Assembly: GCA_014529385.2 (NCBI GenBank)
Contig: CM043971.1
Span: 81,575,340 to 81,635,339, forward strand
DNA length: 60,000 nucleotides
Source: Adiantum capillus-veneris
Lineage: Eukaryota; Streptophyta; Polypodiopsida; Polypodiales; Pteridaceae
Direction: 5' to 3'
Both the position numbers and the translations under genes were made by a program. Each line of letters opens with the position of its first letter. The stretch's first letter is position 1. This document shows, in pieces, positions 1 to 13,059 of the stretch. Under the pieces are notes generated by a model that did no database searches, had not been told where the DNA came from, and was given only the letters and a program-made list of their open reading frames with translations.

Positions 1-930
1 AATCTTGAAACCCAAACCCTTTGGCTATATATAGAGGATAGCTTGGACAAGTGGTGGGCTTAGTTGTAGTATCCAATGTCCAAGGTCCAAGGTGAACTAT
101 GTAAAGACCTTACTTCCAAAAACAAAGTCGTACAAGTGGTTCTCCTTTAAACCAAAACGTCCTTAGTGTATTAGAACATAGCTTGGAGAAGTCGTGGACT
201 TAGTTGTCATGGTGAATCTCCAAAGAAAACTATTATAGGACCTTGCTTCCCAAATCAAGTTTGGACAAGTGGTGGATCTTGAAACCAAAACCCCCTTACT
301 ATATTAGAGCATAGCTTAGATAAGTGGTGGACCTAGCTGCCATGGAAAATGTTCAATGTGAACTGCTACAGGACCTTGCTATTAAATGTCTAAGTAGAGC
401 TAGCTTCTTTAATGGAATCAAGGTTGGGAAAGTGGTGCATCTTGAAACCAAAAGCCCTTTATTGTATTAGAGCATAGCTTGGACAAGTGAGGGACCTAGT
501 TTTAATGTGTGATGTCCAAAGAAAAGTATTACAAGACCTTGCTTTCCAATATTTGAATTGGTCAAGTGGTTAAAACTAAGTATAAAAATTTGACCATTTT
601 CTTCTCGAATTGCCAAAAAGCTAGTTTTAAACACCCCTAAATGAAAATGGTTTAGGGTGGCCTTAAGCAACGTTTTTTCAAAGACTTGAACAAAAGGGTT
701 GCCGAAGAGTAATGAAAATTTATTATGGCTTGAAGTGCCTGAGTATGTGAAAACAAGCCTAGGTTTTCCACGAGGCAAAATGTGACATAATAAGAACATT
801 GGAAACTTAGGATTGACCATGTGGCCTAAACTTTGGCAAGTGAAGTGGTGGCCAAGTTTTGTGGCACAGTGTGCACTTGGTCCTATATGTGTTGACCACT
901 TGGCTAAATCCAGGACCATAAGGCCAAACC
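1..930 (+). repeat. Diverged satellite monomers (TTGGACAAGTGGTGG family)
   Basis: The 20-bp core seen throughout the window recurs here in degraded form (for example near 49, 255, 479 and 553), in the plus orientation and separated by unrelated-looking spacers. Unlike the arrays further right, no clean 441-bp period is visible, so these look like old, decayed edge copies. The open frames here start at non-ATG codons and match no family I know, so I do not call a gene. Confidence 0.7.
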
Positions 931-1157
931 TTTGGCACCTTAAATATAGTATGGGACATAATCTAGAACTGATATAGTAAATTAGTAGTATAGTTAATAT
1001 GTTAATATTTGTATTATATTTAAGTATATGCTAAATATAATTTATGTTCAAAATTTCACTAATGAAGAATGTTCCCATTTAGCACTCCAGATGCGGGGTC
1101 TTAGGGCAATGCCACAATGGGGTGACAAGACAGCGCTTCCACGTGAGGTTTGGGGGT
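931..1157. other. AT-rich spacer, nothing recognised
   Basis: AT-rich sequence lies between the decayed satellite and the GC-rich repeat block. I see no coding signal, RNA gene or terminal repeat in it. Confidence 0.5.
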
Positions 1158-1235
1158 AGCGCTCTTGATGGGGATGTGGAATATAGCGCTCTCGATGGGG
1201 ATGTGGAATATAGCGCTCTCGATGGTGGGGCTTGG
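1158..1235 (+). repeat. 27-bp tandem repeat, about 3 copies
   Basis: The word agcgctctcgatgg starts at 1158 (with one t for c), 1185 and 1212, an exact 27-bp period. Each unit continues into gggatgtggaatat, except the last, which runs on into the GC-rich block. The open frames here are products of the repeat. Confidence 0.9.
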
Positions 1236-1261
1236 GAGGTTGATTTTGGGATATTGTTCCG

Positions 1262-1343
1262 GGCGGGGTCCTGGGGAAGCGCCCCAGGCGGGGTCCGGGG
1301 CAGCGCCCCGGGCGGGGTCAAGGGGCGGCAACCCCTTGTCGCC
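1262..1343 (+). repeat. GC-rich direct repeat of three covarying hairpins
   Basis: Units beginning ggcggggtc at 1262, 1287 and 1311 each carry a short stem-loop: CTGGGG/CCCCAG (1271-1287), CCGGGG/CCCCGG (1295-1311) and AAGGGG/CCCCTT (1320-1337). The outer two base pairs differ among units but stay complementary. This looks like structured RNA or DNA, possibly a remnant of a retroelement LTR or leader. The function is not known to me. Confidence 0.75.
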
Positions 1344-1479
1344 TCATAGTGAATTCATAGTATAGAGTTACGCATGTTTTGCATATTTTCAACCATGATT
1401 TCTTTAATTTTGGCTGTGTGAATTGGTTAATGTTTTATATTTATTTTGTTTTTTTTAATCCTATGATAAAACATGGACT

Positions 1480-1904
1480 TGTAGCATACGTGGCATTCTA
1501 ATAAACCCTATCAAGATTAGGCACACAGAGAGCGCACGAGCAACGCACACAGAGAAAGCAGGCGAGCAGCAAACACACAGAAAGTGCACACGGATCGCAC
1601 ACAGTTGGAGTATACGCGCACGTAGAGGAGCAAGCCCGGCATCGTACACAACACACAGGTGGAGCGCACAGGATTGAAAGTTCGCGCACAAGATAAAGAA
1701 ATAGCAGCGTACGCAACGCTTTCCAGAAGGGCAGGATCGGGCATAGCTTCTTCTCAGGAGACATTGCACACCTCACGAATAGAGAAAAAACAGGTATTTC
1801 TCTCTCTCTCACTCTCTGTCTTTCTCCATATAGAGAAGATGGTTCTCTGTAACTCTTCTTGCACACACACTCTCTCGTCAAAAGACAGAGATACGTAGTT
1901 TAAA
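1480..1904. other. Low-complexity leader-like region, no gene supported
   Basis: This stretch is rich in GCACAC/ACACAG words and ends in CT tracts. Open frames on both strands are cysteine- or serine-rich low-complexity translations without recognisable domains. It resembles a transcribed leader or retroelement UTR, but I cannot assign it. Confidence 0.4.
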
Positions 1905-2260
1905 AATATCCCCGCACACATACACATATTCCTACACATCGTCTTCCTCTCTTCCACATACATAACCACAGTGAAATGTGTTATCTTGTTGTCTCTCTCT
2001 TAAAAATACGTGCACATATTCCCACACATCGTCTTCCTCACTTCCACATACATAACCACAGTGAAATCTGTTATCTTGTTGTCTCTCTCTTGAAAATACG
2101 TGCACATATTCCCATACATCGTCTTCCTCTCTTCCACATACATAAACACAGTGAAATCTGTTATCTCTCTCTCTCTCTCCTCTCTCTAGAAAACAAGTAT
2201 TTCTCTCTCTCTCTCTCTATCTATCTACCTCTGTATCTTGCTATCTCTCTCTTGAAAATA
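1905..2260 (+). repeat. 90-bp tandem repeat (about 3 copies) plus CT/CTAT tracts
   Basis: The word catcgtcttcctc occurs at 1937, 2027 and 2117, a 90-bp period. Each unit holds a CTCTCTCT tract followed by aaaatacgtgcacatattccc. The array runs into CT and CTAT microsatellite at about 2165-2260. A 117-codon open frame across it is a by-product of a period divisible by three. Confidence 0.9.
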
Positions 2261-2689
2261 CATGCTCATGTATGTGTGCGTCTGTGTTATCTATGTGTAT
2301 GTATGTATATTTGTGTTATTTCATTGTAATACTCATACATAATGCAGATACACAATTACACTTAATTACGATATGCACACATAGTATATATACGTACACA
2401 AACAACTAACACATTGTAATACTAGTAAACTTGAATGGAAGACTTACTTACGTGATCTGTTAAAGTCGATTCTTGTAGCGAGTTCTGGATGTATACTGAG
2501 CTGATTTTCCTCTAATCCATTTGTAGATATGATTGTAACTTCTATTTCTCAAAAATAGTAGTGTTGTTTAGTGATACACCTAATGGACATAAATGGTTGA
2601 AACTAGGACATGTATACCAAAAATACGTGTATTTCTTTGGATGAATATATACACTTTTTGGTGACCCTTACCACAAGTGATGGACCTTG
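2261..2689. other. AT-rich spacer, nothing recognised
   Basis: No domain, RNA gene or repeat terminus is visible between the 90-bp repeats and the first macro-repeat boundary. One satellite core fragment (agtgatggaccttgagacc) appears near 2677. Confidence 0.5.
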
Positions 2690-3044
2690 AGACCAGTGGA
2701 CTATAAGGACCTCCAAACAATACCTTGTACACTCAATCCTTCTTGGTATCTAGGTTGGACAAGTGGTGGACCTTGTTCAAATTCTCTAACCACTCTCTCT
2801 AACATGGTGACATAATTTAGGTGTGATAAATTCATATCTATGCAAACTAATATCAGTTTAGGCTTGTTAATTTGAATTTGTTTGAATTTATGTACAATAT
2901 AATGATTTGAGGTTTGCATATTTAAATTTAGGTGGTATAATGATATCTTTTTGTGGTAAACTTGAATTTAAAATCAATTTCGCGTGGAATATTTTTAATT
3001 TAAGTGGTAAATTTTAAATTTTTATAAAAAAGTTTGAATTTTAA

Positions 3045-3150
3045 AATTTGGGCGGGATATTTTAAAATTTAGGCGGGATATTTAAAATTTGGGAGGGATA
3101 TTTAAAATTTAGGCAATCAGATTTTGAATTTTAAATTTAGGCGGGAAGGT
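3045..3150 (+). repeat. AT-rich short direct repeat with GGCGGGA boxes (copy 1)
   Basis: Units of about 20 bp, ggcgggatatttaaaattt, repeat four times with small changes, one as ggaggga, and end with ggcgggaaggt. The same block recurs near 13415-13520 in macro-repeat copy 2. GGCGGGA next to TTT resembles a plant E2F site, but no gene lies next to it. Confidence 0.75.
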
Positions 3151-3295
3151 TTTGAATTTATAGCGAGATCTCCCTTACATAAGAGAGTATAGGTCGGACA
3201 AGTGGTGGACCTTCAAGCTACAACATCCATGCTACTGGACATGATAGGTAGGGAATCTAGTTGAATATTGTATGTATAATATATATGTAATAGAT

Positions 3296-6200
3296 CTAGC
3301 TTGGACAAGTGGTGGACCTTGGAGCAAAACCCCATGTAAAACATATCATGCCCATTCCAAGTGGTGAGAAAAAATATCATTTAAGATATAGCCTTATAGG
3401 TTGGACAAGTGGTGGACCTTAACACCAAGATATTCTTAATGTAATGACATAGAGTGGAAAACTGGTGAATCTTGAGACCAAACCATGCTACTAGCGATAA
3501 TAAACCCCCCATGTTTCAATAGACATAGCTTCGACAAATGGTGGAGCATCGTTCTCTCCATGTTTCAATGGAGCCTAGCTTGGACAAGTGGTGGACGTTT
3601 GTTTCTCTCTATGTTTCAATAGAGTTAGCTTGGGCAAGTGGTGGACCTTGGAACCAAACCCCCATGTAAAACCTATCATGTTCACTCCAAGTGGTGAGAA
3701 AGAATAACCTTAATGATATATCCTTATAGGCTGGACAAGTGGTGGACCTTAACACCCAGATATTCTTAATATAATGGAATAGAGTGGAAAAGTGGTGAAT
3801 CTTGAGACCAAACCACTCAGGCTACTAGCAATAATAGCTTGAACAAGTGGTGGACCTTGAATGTAAACCCCTCATCTACGAAATATCGTGGGTTTAATGT
3901 ATGTCGATGGAGCCTAGCATCTTGGAGACATGGTGCAGCTTGCTTCTCGTCATGTTTTAATGGAGCCTATCTTGGACAAATGGTGGAGCATCCTTCTGTC
4001 CATGTTTCAATGGAGCCTAGCTTGGACAAGTGGTGAACCTTTGCTTCTCTCTCTGTTTCAATAGAGTTAGCTTGGACAAGTGGTGGACCCTGGAACCAAA
4101 TCCCCATGTAAAACCTATCATGGTCACTCCAAGTGGTAAGAGAGAATAACCTTTAAGATATAGACTTATAGGTTGGACAGGTTGTGGACCTTAACACCCA
4201 TATATTCTTAATATAATGACATAGAGTGGAAAAGTGGTGAATCTTGAGACAAAACCACTCATGCTACTAGCGATAATAGCTTGGACAAATGGTGGCCTTG
4301 AATGTAAACCCGCCATGTATAAGATATCGTGGGTTTAAGGTATTTCGATGAAGCCTAGCATCTTGGAGACATGGTGCAGCTTGCTTCTCTTCATGTTTCA
4401 ATGGAGTCTATCTTGGACAAATAGTGGAGCATCCTTCTCTCTATGTTTCAATGGACCCTAGCTTGGACAAGTGGTGGACCTTTGCTGATCTCTATGATTA
4501 AATAGAGTTAGCTTGGACAAGTGGTGGACCTTGGAACCAAACCCCCATGTAAAACCTAGCATGGTCACTCCAAGTGGTGAGAAAGAATAACCTTTAAGAT
4601 ATAGCCTTATAGGTTGGACAAGTGGTCGACCTTAAGACCCAAATATTCTTAATATAATGACATAGAGTGAAAAAGTGGTGAATCTTCAGATAAAACCACT
4701 CATGCTACTAGCGATAATAGCTTGGACAAGTGGTGGACCTTGAACGTAAACCCCCCATGTTTCAATAGACTTAGCTTCGACAAATGGTGGAGCATCGTTC
4801 TCTCCATGTTTCAATGGAGCTTAGCTTGGACAAGTGGTGGACCTTTGTTTCTCTATATGTTTCAATAGAGTTAGCTTGGACAAGTGGTGGACCTTGGAAC
4901 CAAACCCCCATGTAAAACCTATCATGTTCACTCCAAGTGGTGAGAAAGAATAACCTTAATGATATATCCTTATAGGTTGGACAAGTGGTGGACCTTAACA
5001 CCCAGATATTCTTAATATAATGGAATAGAGTGAAAAAGTGGTGAATCTTGAGAGCAAACTACTCATGCTACTAGCGATAATAGGTTGGACAAGTGGTGGA
5101 CCTTGAATGTAAACCCCCCATCTACGAAATATGGTGGGTTTAAGGTATTTAGATGGAGCCTAGCATCTTGGAGACATGGTGCACCTTGCTTGTCTTCATG
5201 TTTCAATGGACCCTATCTTGGACAAATGGTGGAGCATCCTTCTCTCCATGTTTCAATGGACCCTAGGTTGGACAAGTGGTGGACCTTTGCTTCTCTCTCT
5301 GTTTCAATAGAGTTAGCTTGGACAAGTGGTGGCGCTTGGAACCAAACCCCCATATAAAACCTATCATGGTCACTCCTAGTGGTAAGAAAGAATAACCTTT
5401 AAGATACAGACTTATAGGTTGGACAAGTGGTTGACCTTGAATGTAAACCCCCCATCTACGAAATATGGTGGGTTTAAGGTATTTAGATGGAGCCTAGCAT
5501 CTTGGAGACATGGTGCACCTTTCTTGTCTTCATGTTTCAATGGACCCTATCTTGGACAAATGGTGGAGCATCCTTCTCTCCATGTTTCAATGGACCCTAG
5601 CTTGGACAAGTGGTGGACCTTTGCTTCTCTCTATGTTTCAATAGAGTTAGCTTGGACAAGTGGTGGACCTTGGAACCAAACCCCAATGTAAAACCTATCA
5701 TGGTCACTCCAAGTCGTGAGAAAGAATAACCTTTAAGATATAGTCTTATAGGTTGGACAAGTGGTGGACCTTAACACCCAAATATTCATAACATAATGAC
5801 ATAGAGTGAAAAAGTGGTGAATCTTGAGACAAAACCACTCATGCTACTAGCGGTAATAGCTTGGAAAAGTGGTGGACCTTGAACGTAAACCCCCCATGTT
5901 TCAATAGAGTTAGCTTCGACAAATGGTGGAGCATCCTTCTCTCCATGTTTCAATGGAGCGTAGCTTGGACAAGTGGTGGACCTTTGCTTCTGTCTATGAT
6001 TCAATAGAGTTAGCTTGGACAAGTGGACGACCTTGGAACCAAACCCCCATGTAAAACCTACCATGGTCACTCCAAGTGGTACGAAAGAATAACCTTTAAG
6101 ATGTAGCCTTATAGGTTGTACAAGTGGTGGACCTTAACACCCACATATTCTTAATATAATGACATAGAGTGGAAAAGTGGTGAATCTTGAGACCAAACCA

Positions 6201-9200
6201 CTCAGGCTACTACCAATAATAGCTTGGACAAGTGGTGGACCTTGAATGTAAACCCGTTATCTACGACATATCGTGGGTTTAATGTTTTTCGTTGGAGCCT
6301 AGCATCTTGGAGACATGGTGCAGCTTGCTTCTCGTCATGTTTCAATGGAGCCTATCTTGGACAAATGGTGGAGCATCCTTCTCTCCATGTTTCAATGGAG
6401 CCTAGCTTGGACAAGTGGTGGACCTTTGCTTCTCTCTATGTTTCAATAGAGTTAGCTTGGACAAGTGGTGGAGCTTGGAACAAACCCCCATGTAAAACCT
6501 ATCATGGTTACTCCAAGTGGTAAGAAAGAATAACCTTTAAGATATAGACTTATAGGTTGGACAAGTGGTGAACCTTAACACCCACATATTCTTAATATAA
6601 TGACATAGAGTGGAAAAGTGGTGAATCTGAGACAAAGCCACTCATGCTACTAGAGATAATAGCTTGGACAAGTATCAGCCCTTGAATGTAAACCCCCCAT
6701 GTACAAAATATCCTGGGTTTAAGGTATTTCGATGAAGCCTATCATCTTGGAGACATGGTACAGCTTGCTTCTCTTGATTTTTCGATGGAGCCTATCTTGG
6801 ACAAATGGTGGAGCATCATTCTCTCCATGTTTCAATGGACCCTAGCTTGGACAAGTGGTGGACCTTTGCTTCTCTCTATGATTCAATAGAGTTTGCTTGG
6901 ACAAGTGGTGGACCTTGGAACTCAAACCCCCATGTAAAACCTATCATGGTCACTCCAAGTGGTGAGAAAGAATAACCTTTAAAATATAGCCTTATAGGTT
7001 GGACAAGTGGTGGACCTTAACACCCAAATATTCTTAATATAATGACATAGAGTGAAGAAGTGGTGAATCTTGAGACAAAACCACTCATGCTACTAGCGAT
7101 AATAGCTTGGACAAGTGGTGGAACTTGAACGTAAACCCCCATGTTTCAATAGATTTAGCTTCGACAAATGGTGGAGCATCGTTCTCTCCATCTTTCAATC
7201 GAGCCTAGCTTGGACAAGTAGTGGAGCTTTGTTTCTCTCTAGGTTTCAATAGAGGTAGCTTGGACAAGTGGTGGACCTTGGAACCAAACCCCCATGTAAA
7301 ACCTATCATGTTCACTCCAAGTGGTGAGAAAGAATAACCTTAATGATATATCCTTATAGGCTGGACAAGTGGTAGACCCTAACACCCAGATATTCTTAAT
7401 ATAATGGAATAGAGTGAAAAAGTGGTGAATCTTGAGAGCAAACTACTCATGCTACTAGCGATAATAGGTTGGACAAGTGGTGGACCTTGAATGTAAACCC
7501 CCCATCTACGAAATATGGTGGGTTTAAGGTATTTAGATGGAGCCTAGCATCTTGGAGACATGGTGCACCTTGCTTCTCTTCATGTTTCAACGGAGCCTAT
7601 TTTGGACAAATGGTGGAGCATCCTTCTCTCCATGTTTCAATGGACCCTAGCTTGCACAAGTAGTGGATCTTTGCTTCTCTCTATGTTTCAATAGAGTTAG
7701 CTTGGACAAGTGGTGGACCTTGGAACCAAACCCCCATGTAAAACCTATCATGGTCACTCCAAGTGGTAAGAGAGAATAACCTTTAAGATATAGCCTTATA
7801 GGTTGGAGAAGTGGTGGACCTTAGCACCCACATATTCTTAATAAAAGTGCTGAATCTTAAGACCAAACCACTCAGGCTACTAGCAATAATAGCTTGGACA
7901 AGTGGTGGACCTTGAATGTAAACCCCTCATCTACGAAATATCGTGGGTTTAATGTATGTCGATGGAGCCTAGCATCTTGGAGACATGGTGCACCTTGCTT
8001 CTCGTCATGTTTCAATGGAGCCTATCTTGGACAAATGGTGGAGCATCCTTCTCTCCATGTTTCAATGGAGCCTAGCTTGGACAAGCGGTGGACCTTTGCT
8101 TCTCTCTCTGTTTCAATAGAGTTAGCTTGGACAAGTGGTGGAGCTTGGAACCAAACCCCCATGTAAAACCTATCATGGTTACTCCAAGTGGTAAGAAAGA
8201 ATAGCCTTTAAGATATAGACTTATAGGTTGGACAAGTGGTGGACCTTAACACCCACATATTCTTAATATAATGACATAGAGTGGAAAAGTGGTGAATCTT
8301 GAGACAAAGCCAATCATGCTACTAGAGATAATAGCTTGGACAAGTATCAGCCCTTGAATGTAAACCCCCCATGTAAAAAATATCCTGGGTTTAAGGTTCT
8401 TCGATGAAGCCTAGCATCTTGGAGACATGGTGCAGCTTGCTTCTCTTCATTTTTCGATGGGGCCTATCTTGGACAAATGGTGGAGCATCCTTCTCTCCAT
8501 GTTTCAATGGACCCTAGCTTGCACAAGTGGTGAACCTTTGCTTCTCTCTATGATTCAATAGAGTTTGCTTGGACAAGTGGTGGACCTTGGAACTCAAACC
8601 CCCATGTAAAACCTATCATGGTCACTCCAAGTGGTGAGAAAGAATAACCTTTAAAATATAGCCTTATAGGTTGGACAAGTGGTGGACCTTAACACCCAAA
8701 TATTCTTAATATAATGACATAGAGTGAAAAAGTGGTGAATCTTGAGACAAAATCACTCATGCTACTAGCGATAATAGCTTGGACAAGTGGTGGAACTTGA
8801 ACGTAAACCCCCCATGTTTCAATAGATTTAGCTTCGACAAATGGTGAAGCATCGTTCTCTTTATCTTTCAATGGAGCCTAGCTTGGACAAGTAGTGGACC
8901 TTTGTTTCTCTCTAGGTTTCAATAGAGGTAGCTTGGACAAGTGGTGGACCTTGGAACAAAACCCCCATGTAAAACCTATCATGTTCACTCCATGTGGTGA
9001 GAAAGAATAACCTTAATGATATAGTTTTATAGGCTGGACAAGTGGTGGACCTTAACACCCAGATATTCTTAATATAATGGAATAGAGTGGAAAAGTGGAG
9101 AATCTTGAGAGCAGACTACTCATGTTACTAGCGATAATAGGTTGGACAAGTGGTGGACCTTGAATGTAAACCCCCGATCTACGAAATATCATGGGTTTAA

Positions 9201-12200
9201 CGTATTTAGATGGAGCCTAGCATCTTGGAGACATGGTGCACATTGCTTCTCTTCATGTTTCAATGGAGCCTATCTTGGACAAATGGTGGAGCATCCTTCT
9301 CTCCATGTTTCAATGGACCCTAGCTTGCAGAAGTGGTGGACCTTTGCTTCTCTCTATGTTTCAATAGAGTTAGCTTGGACAAGTGGTGGACCTTGGAACC
9401 AAACCCTAATGTAAAACCTATCATGGTCACTCCAAGTGGTAAGAAAGAATAACCTTTAATATGTAGCCTTATAGGTTGGACAAGTGGTGGACCTTAGCAC
9501 CCACATATTCTTAATAAAAGTGGTGAATCTTAAGACCAAACCACTCAGGCTACTAGCAATAATAGCTTGGACAAGTGGTGGACCTTGAATGTAAACCCCT
9601 CATCTACGAAATATCGTGGGTTTAATGTATGTCGATGGAGCCTAGCATCTTGGAGACATGGTGCACCTTGCTTCTCGTCATGTTTCAATGGAGCCTATCT
9701 TGGACAAATAGTGGAGCATCCTTCTCTCCATGTTTCAATGGAGCCTAGCTTGGACAAGTGTTGGACCTTTGCTTCTCTCTCTGTTTCAATAGAGTTAGCT
9801 TGGACAAGTGGTGGAGCTTGGAACCAAACCCCCATGTAAAACCTATCTTGGTTACTCCAAGGGGTAAGAAAGAATAACCTTTAAGATATAGACTTATAGG
9901 TTGGACAAGTGGTGGACCTTAACACCCACATATTCTTAATATAATGACATAGAGTGGAAAAGTGGTGAATCTTGAGACAAAGCCACTCATGCTACTAGAG
10001 ATAATAGTTTGGACAAGTACCAGCCATTGAATGTAAACACCCCATGTACAAAATATCTTGGGTTTAAGGTATTTCGATGAAGCCTAGCATCTTGGAGACA
10101 TGGTGCACCTTGCTTCTCTTCATTTTTCGATGGAGCCTATCTTGGACAAATGGTGGAGCATCCTTCTCTCCATGTTTCAATGGACCCTAGCTTGGACAAG
10201 TGGTGGGCCTTTGCTTCTCTCTATGATTCAATAGAGTTTGCTTGGACAAGTGGTGGACCTTGGAACTCAAACCCCCATGTAAAACCTATCATGGTCACTC
10301 CAAGTGGTGAGAAAGAATAACCTTTAAAATATAGCCTTATAGGTTGGACAAGTGGTGGACCTTAACACCCAAATATTCTTAATATAATGACATAGAGTGA
10401 AAAAGTGGTGAATTTTGAGACAAAACCACTCATGCTACTAGCGATAATAGCTTGGACAAGTGGTGGAACTTGAACGTAAACCCCCCATGTTTCAATAGAT
10501 TTAGCTTCGACAAATGGTGAAGCATCGTTCTCTCCATCTTTCAATGGAGCCTAGCTTGGACAAGTAGTGGCCCTTTGTTTCTCTCTAGGTTTCAATAGAG
10601 GTAGCTTGGACAAGTGGTGGACCTTGGAACCAAACCCCCATGTAAAACCTATCATGTTCACTCCAAGTGGTGAGAAAGAATAACCTTAATGATATATCCT
10701 TATAGGCTGGACAAGTGGTGGACCTTAACACCCAGATATTCTTAATATAATGGAATAGAGTGGAAAAGTGGTGAATCTTGAGAGCAAACTACTCATGCTA
10801 CTAGCGATAATAGGTTGGACAAGTGGTGGACCTTGAATGTAAACCCCCCATCTACAAAATATCGTGGGTTTAAGGTATTTAGATGGAGCCTAGCATCTTG
10901 GAGACATGGTGCACCTTGCTTCTCTTCATTTTTCAATGGAGCCTATCTTGGACAAATGGTGGAGCATCCTTCTCTCCATGTTTCAATGGACCCTAGCTTG
11001 CAGAAGTGGTGGACCTTTGCTTCTCTCTATGTTTCAATAGAGTTAGCTTGGACAAGTGGTGGACCTTGGAACCAAACCCCAATGTAAAACCTATCATGGT
11101 TACTCCAAGTAGTGAGAAAGAATAACCTTTAATATATAGCCTTATAGGTTGGACAAGTGGTGGACCTTAACACCCAGATATCCTTAATATAATGACATAG
11201 GGTGATAAAGTGGTGAATCTTGAGACAAAACCACTCATGCTACTAGCGGTAATCGCTTGGACAAGTGGTGGACGTTGAACGTAAACCCCCAATGTTTCAA
11301 TAGAGTTAGCTTCGAGAAATGATGGAGCATCCTTCTCTCCATGTTTCAATGGAGCCTAGCTTAGACAAGTGGTGGACCTTTGCTTCTCTCTATAATTCAA
11401 TAGAGTTAGCTTGGACACGTGGTGGAACTTGAAACCAAACCCCCATGTAAAACCTATCATGGTCACTCCAAGTGGTAAGAAAGAATAACCTTTATGATTT
11501 AGCCTTATAGGTTGTACAAGTGGTGGACCATACCACCAACATATTCTTAATATAATGACATAGAGTGGAAAAGAGGTGAATCTTGAGACCAAACCACTCA
11601 GGGTACTACCAATAATAGCTTGGACAAGTGTTGGACCTTGAATGTAAACCCCTCATCTACGACATATCATGGGTTTAATGTTTTTCGATGGAGCCTAGCA
11701 TCTTGGAGACATGGTGCAGCTTGCTTCTCGTCATGTTTCAATGGAGCCTATCTTGGACAAATGGTGGAGCATCCTTCTCTCCATGTTTGAATGGAGCCTA
11801 GCTTGGACAAGTGGTGGACCTTTGCTTCTCTCTCTGTTTCAATAGAGTTAGCTTGGACAAGTGGTGGAGCTTGGAACCAAACCCCCATATAAAACCTATC
11901 ATGGTCACTCGAAGTGGTAAGAAAGAATAACCTTTAAGATATAGACTTATAGGTTGGACAAGTGGCGGACCTTGAATGTAAACCCCCCATCTACGAAATA
12001 TGGTGGGTTTAAGGTATTTAGATGGAGCCTAGCATCTTGGAGACATGGTGCACCTTGCTTGTTTTCATGTTTCAATGGACCCTATCTTGGAGAAATGGTG
12101 GAGCATCCTTCTCTCCATGTTTCAATGGACCCTAGCTTGGACAAGTGGTGGACCTTTGCTTCTCTCTATGTTTCAATAGAGTTAGCTTGGACAAGTGGTG

Positions 12201-13059
12201 GAGCTTGGAACCAAACCCCCATATAAAACCTATCATGGTCACTCCAAGTGGTAAGAAAGAATAACCTTTAAGATATAGACTTATAGGTTGGACAAGTGGT
12301 GGACCTTGAATGTAAACCCCCCATCTACGAAATATGGTGGGTTTAAGGTATTTAGATGGAGCCTAGCATCTTGGAGACATGGTGCACCTTGCTTGTCTTC
12401 ATGTTTCAATGGACCCTATCTTGGACAAATGGTGGAGCATCCTTCTCTCCATGTTTCAATGGACCCTAGCTTGGACAAGTGGTGGACCTTTGCTTCTCTC
12501 TATGTTTCAATAGAGTTAGCTTGGTCAAGTGGTGGACCTTGGAACGAAACCCCAATGTAAAACCTATCATGGTCACTCCAAGTCGTGAGAAAGAATAACC
12601 TTTAAGATATAGTCTTATAGGTTGGACAAGTGGTGGACCTTAACACCCAAATATTCATAACATAATGACATAGAGTGAAAAAGTGGTGAATCTTGAGACA
12701 AAACCACTCATGCTACTAGCGGTAATAGCTTGGAAAAGTGGTGGACCTTGAACGTAAACCCCCCATGTTTCAATAGAGTTAGCTTTGACAAATGGTGGAG
12801 CATCCTTCTCTCCATGTTTCAATGGAGCCTAGCTTGGACAAATGGTGGACCTTTGCTTCTGTCTATGATTCAATAGAGTTAGCTTGGACAAGTGGTGGAC
12901 CTTGGAACCAAACCCCCATGTAAAACCTATCATGGTCACTCCAAGTGGTACGAAAGAATAACCTTTAAGATGTAGCCTTATAGGTTGTACAAGTGGTGGA
13001 CCTTAACACCCACATATTCTTAATATAATGACATAGAGTGGAAAAGTGGTGAATCTTGA
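3296..13059 (+). repeat. Satellite array, 441-bp monomers with higher-order units
   Basis: A full monomer contains, in order, six versions of the core TTGGACAAGTGGTGGACCTT separated by 45-90-bp spacers, including aatgtaaacccccc, catcttggagacatgg, tctccatgtttcaatgg and tataatgacatagagtgg. Monomer starts at 3839, 4281, 4722, 5085, 5419, 5861, 6224, 6664, 7108 and 7469 give spacings of 442, 441, 363, 334, 442, 363, 440, 444 and 361. Starts at 6224, 7894 and 9567 are 1670 and 1673 bp apart, so a four-monomer unit (441+443+363+425) is repeated. The roughly 90-codon open frames inside monomers start at TTG and are not supported as genes. Confidence 0.95.

Larger units (their letters stand above)
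2690..13059 (+). repeat. Macro-repeat copy 1 (about 10.37 kb)
   Basis: The segment starts with a single-copy-like AT-rich head (2690-3290) and continues as satellite to 13059. The whole head recurs at 13060 with offset about 10370; for instance the same minus-strand frame lies at 2701-2919 and at 13070-13288, differing at one residue. Both boundaries fall in the word cttgagacca, which is part of the normal monomer, so unequal recombination inside the satellite is the likely origin. Confidence 0.9.

Noticed and set aside
1079-1365. Pro-rich and Gly-rich frames in the GC block
   Set aside because: They are products of the 27-bp and 25-bp repeats and have no domain.
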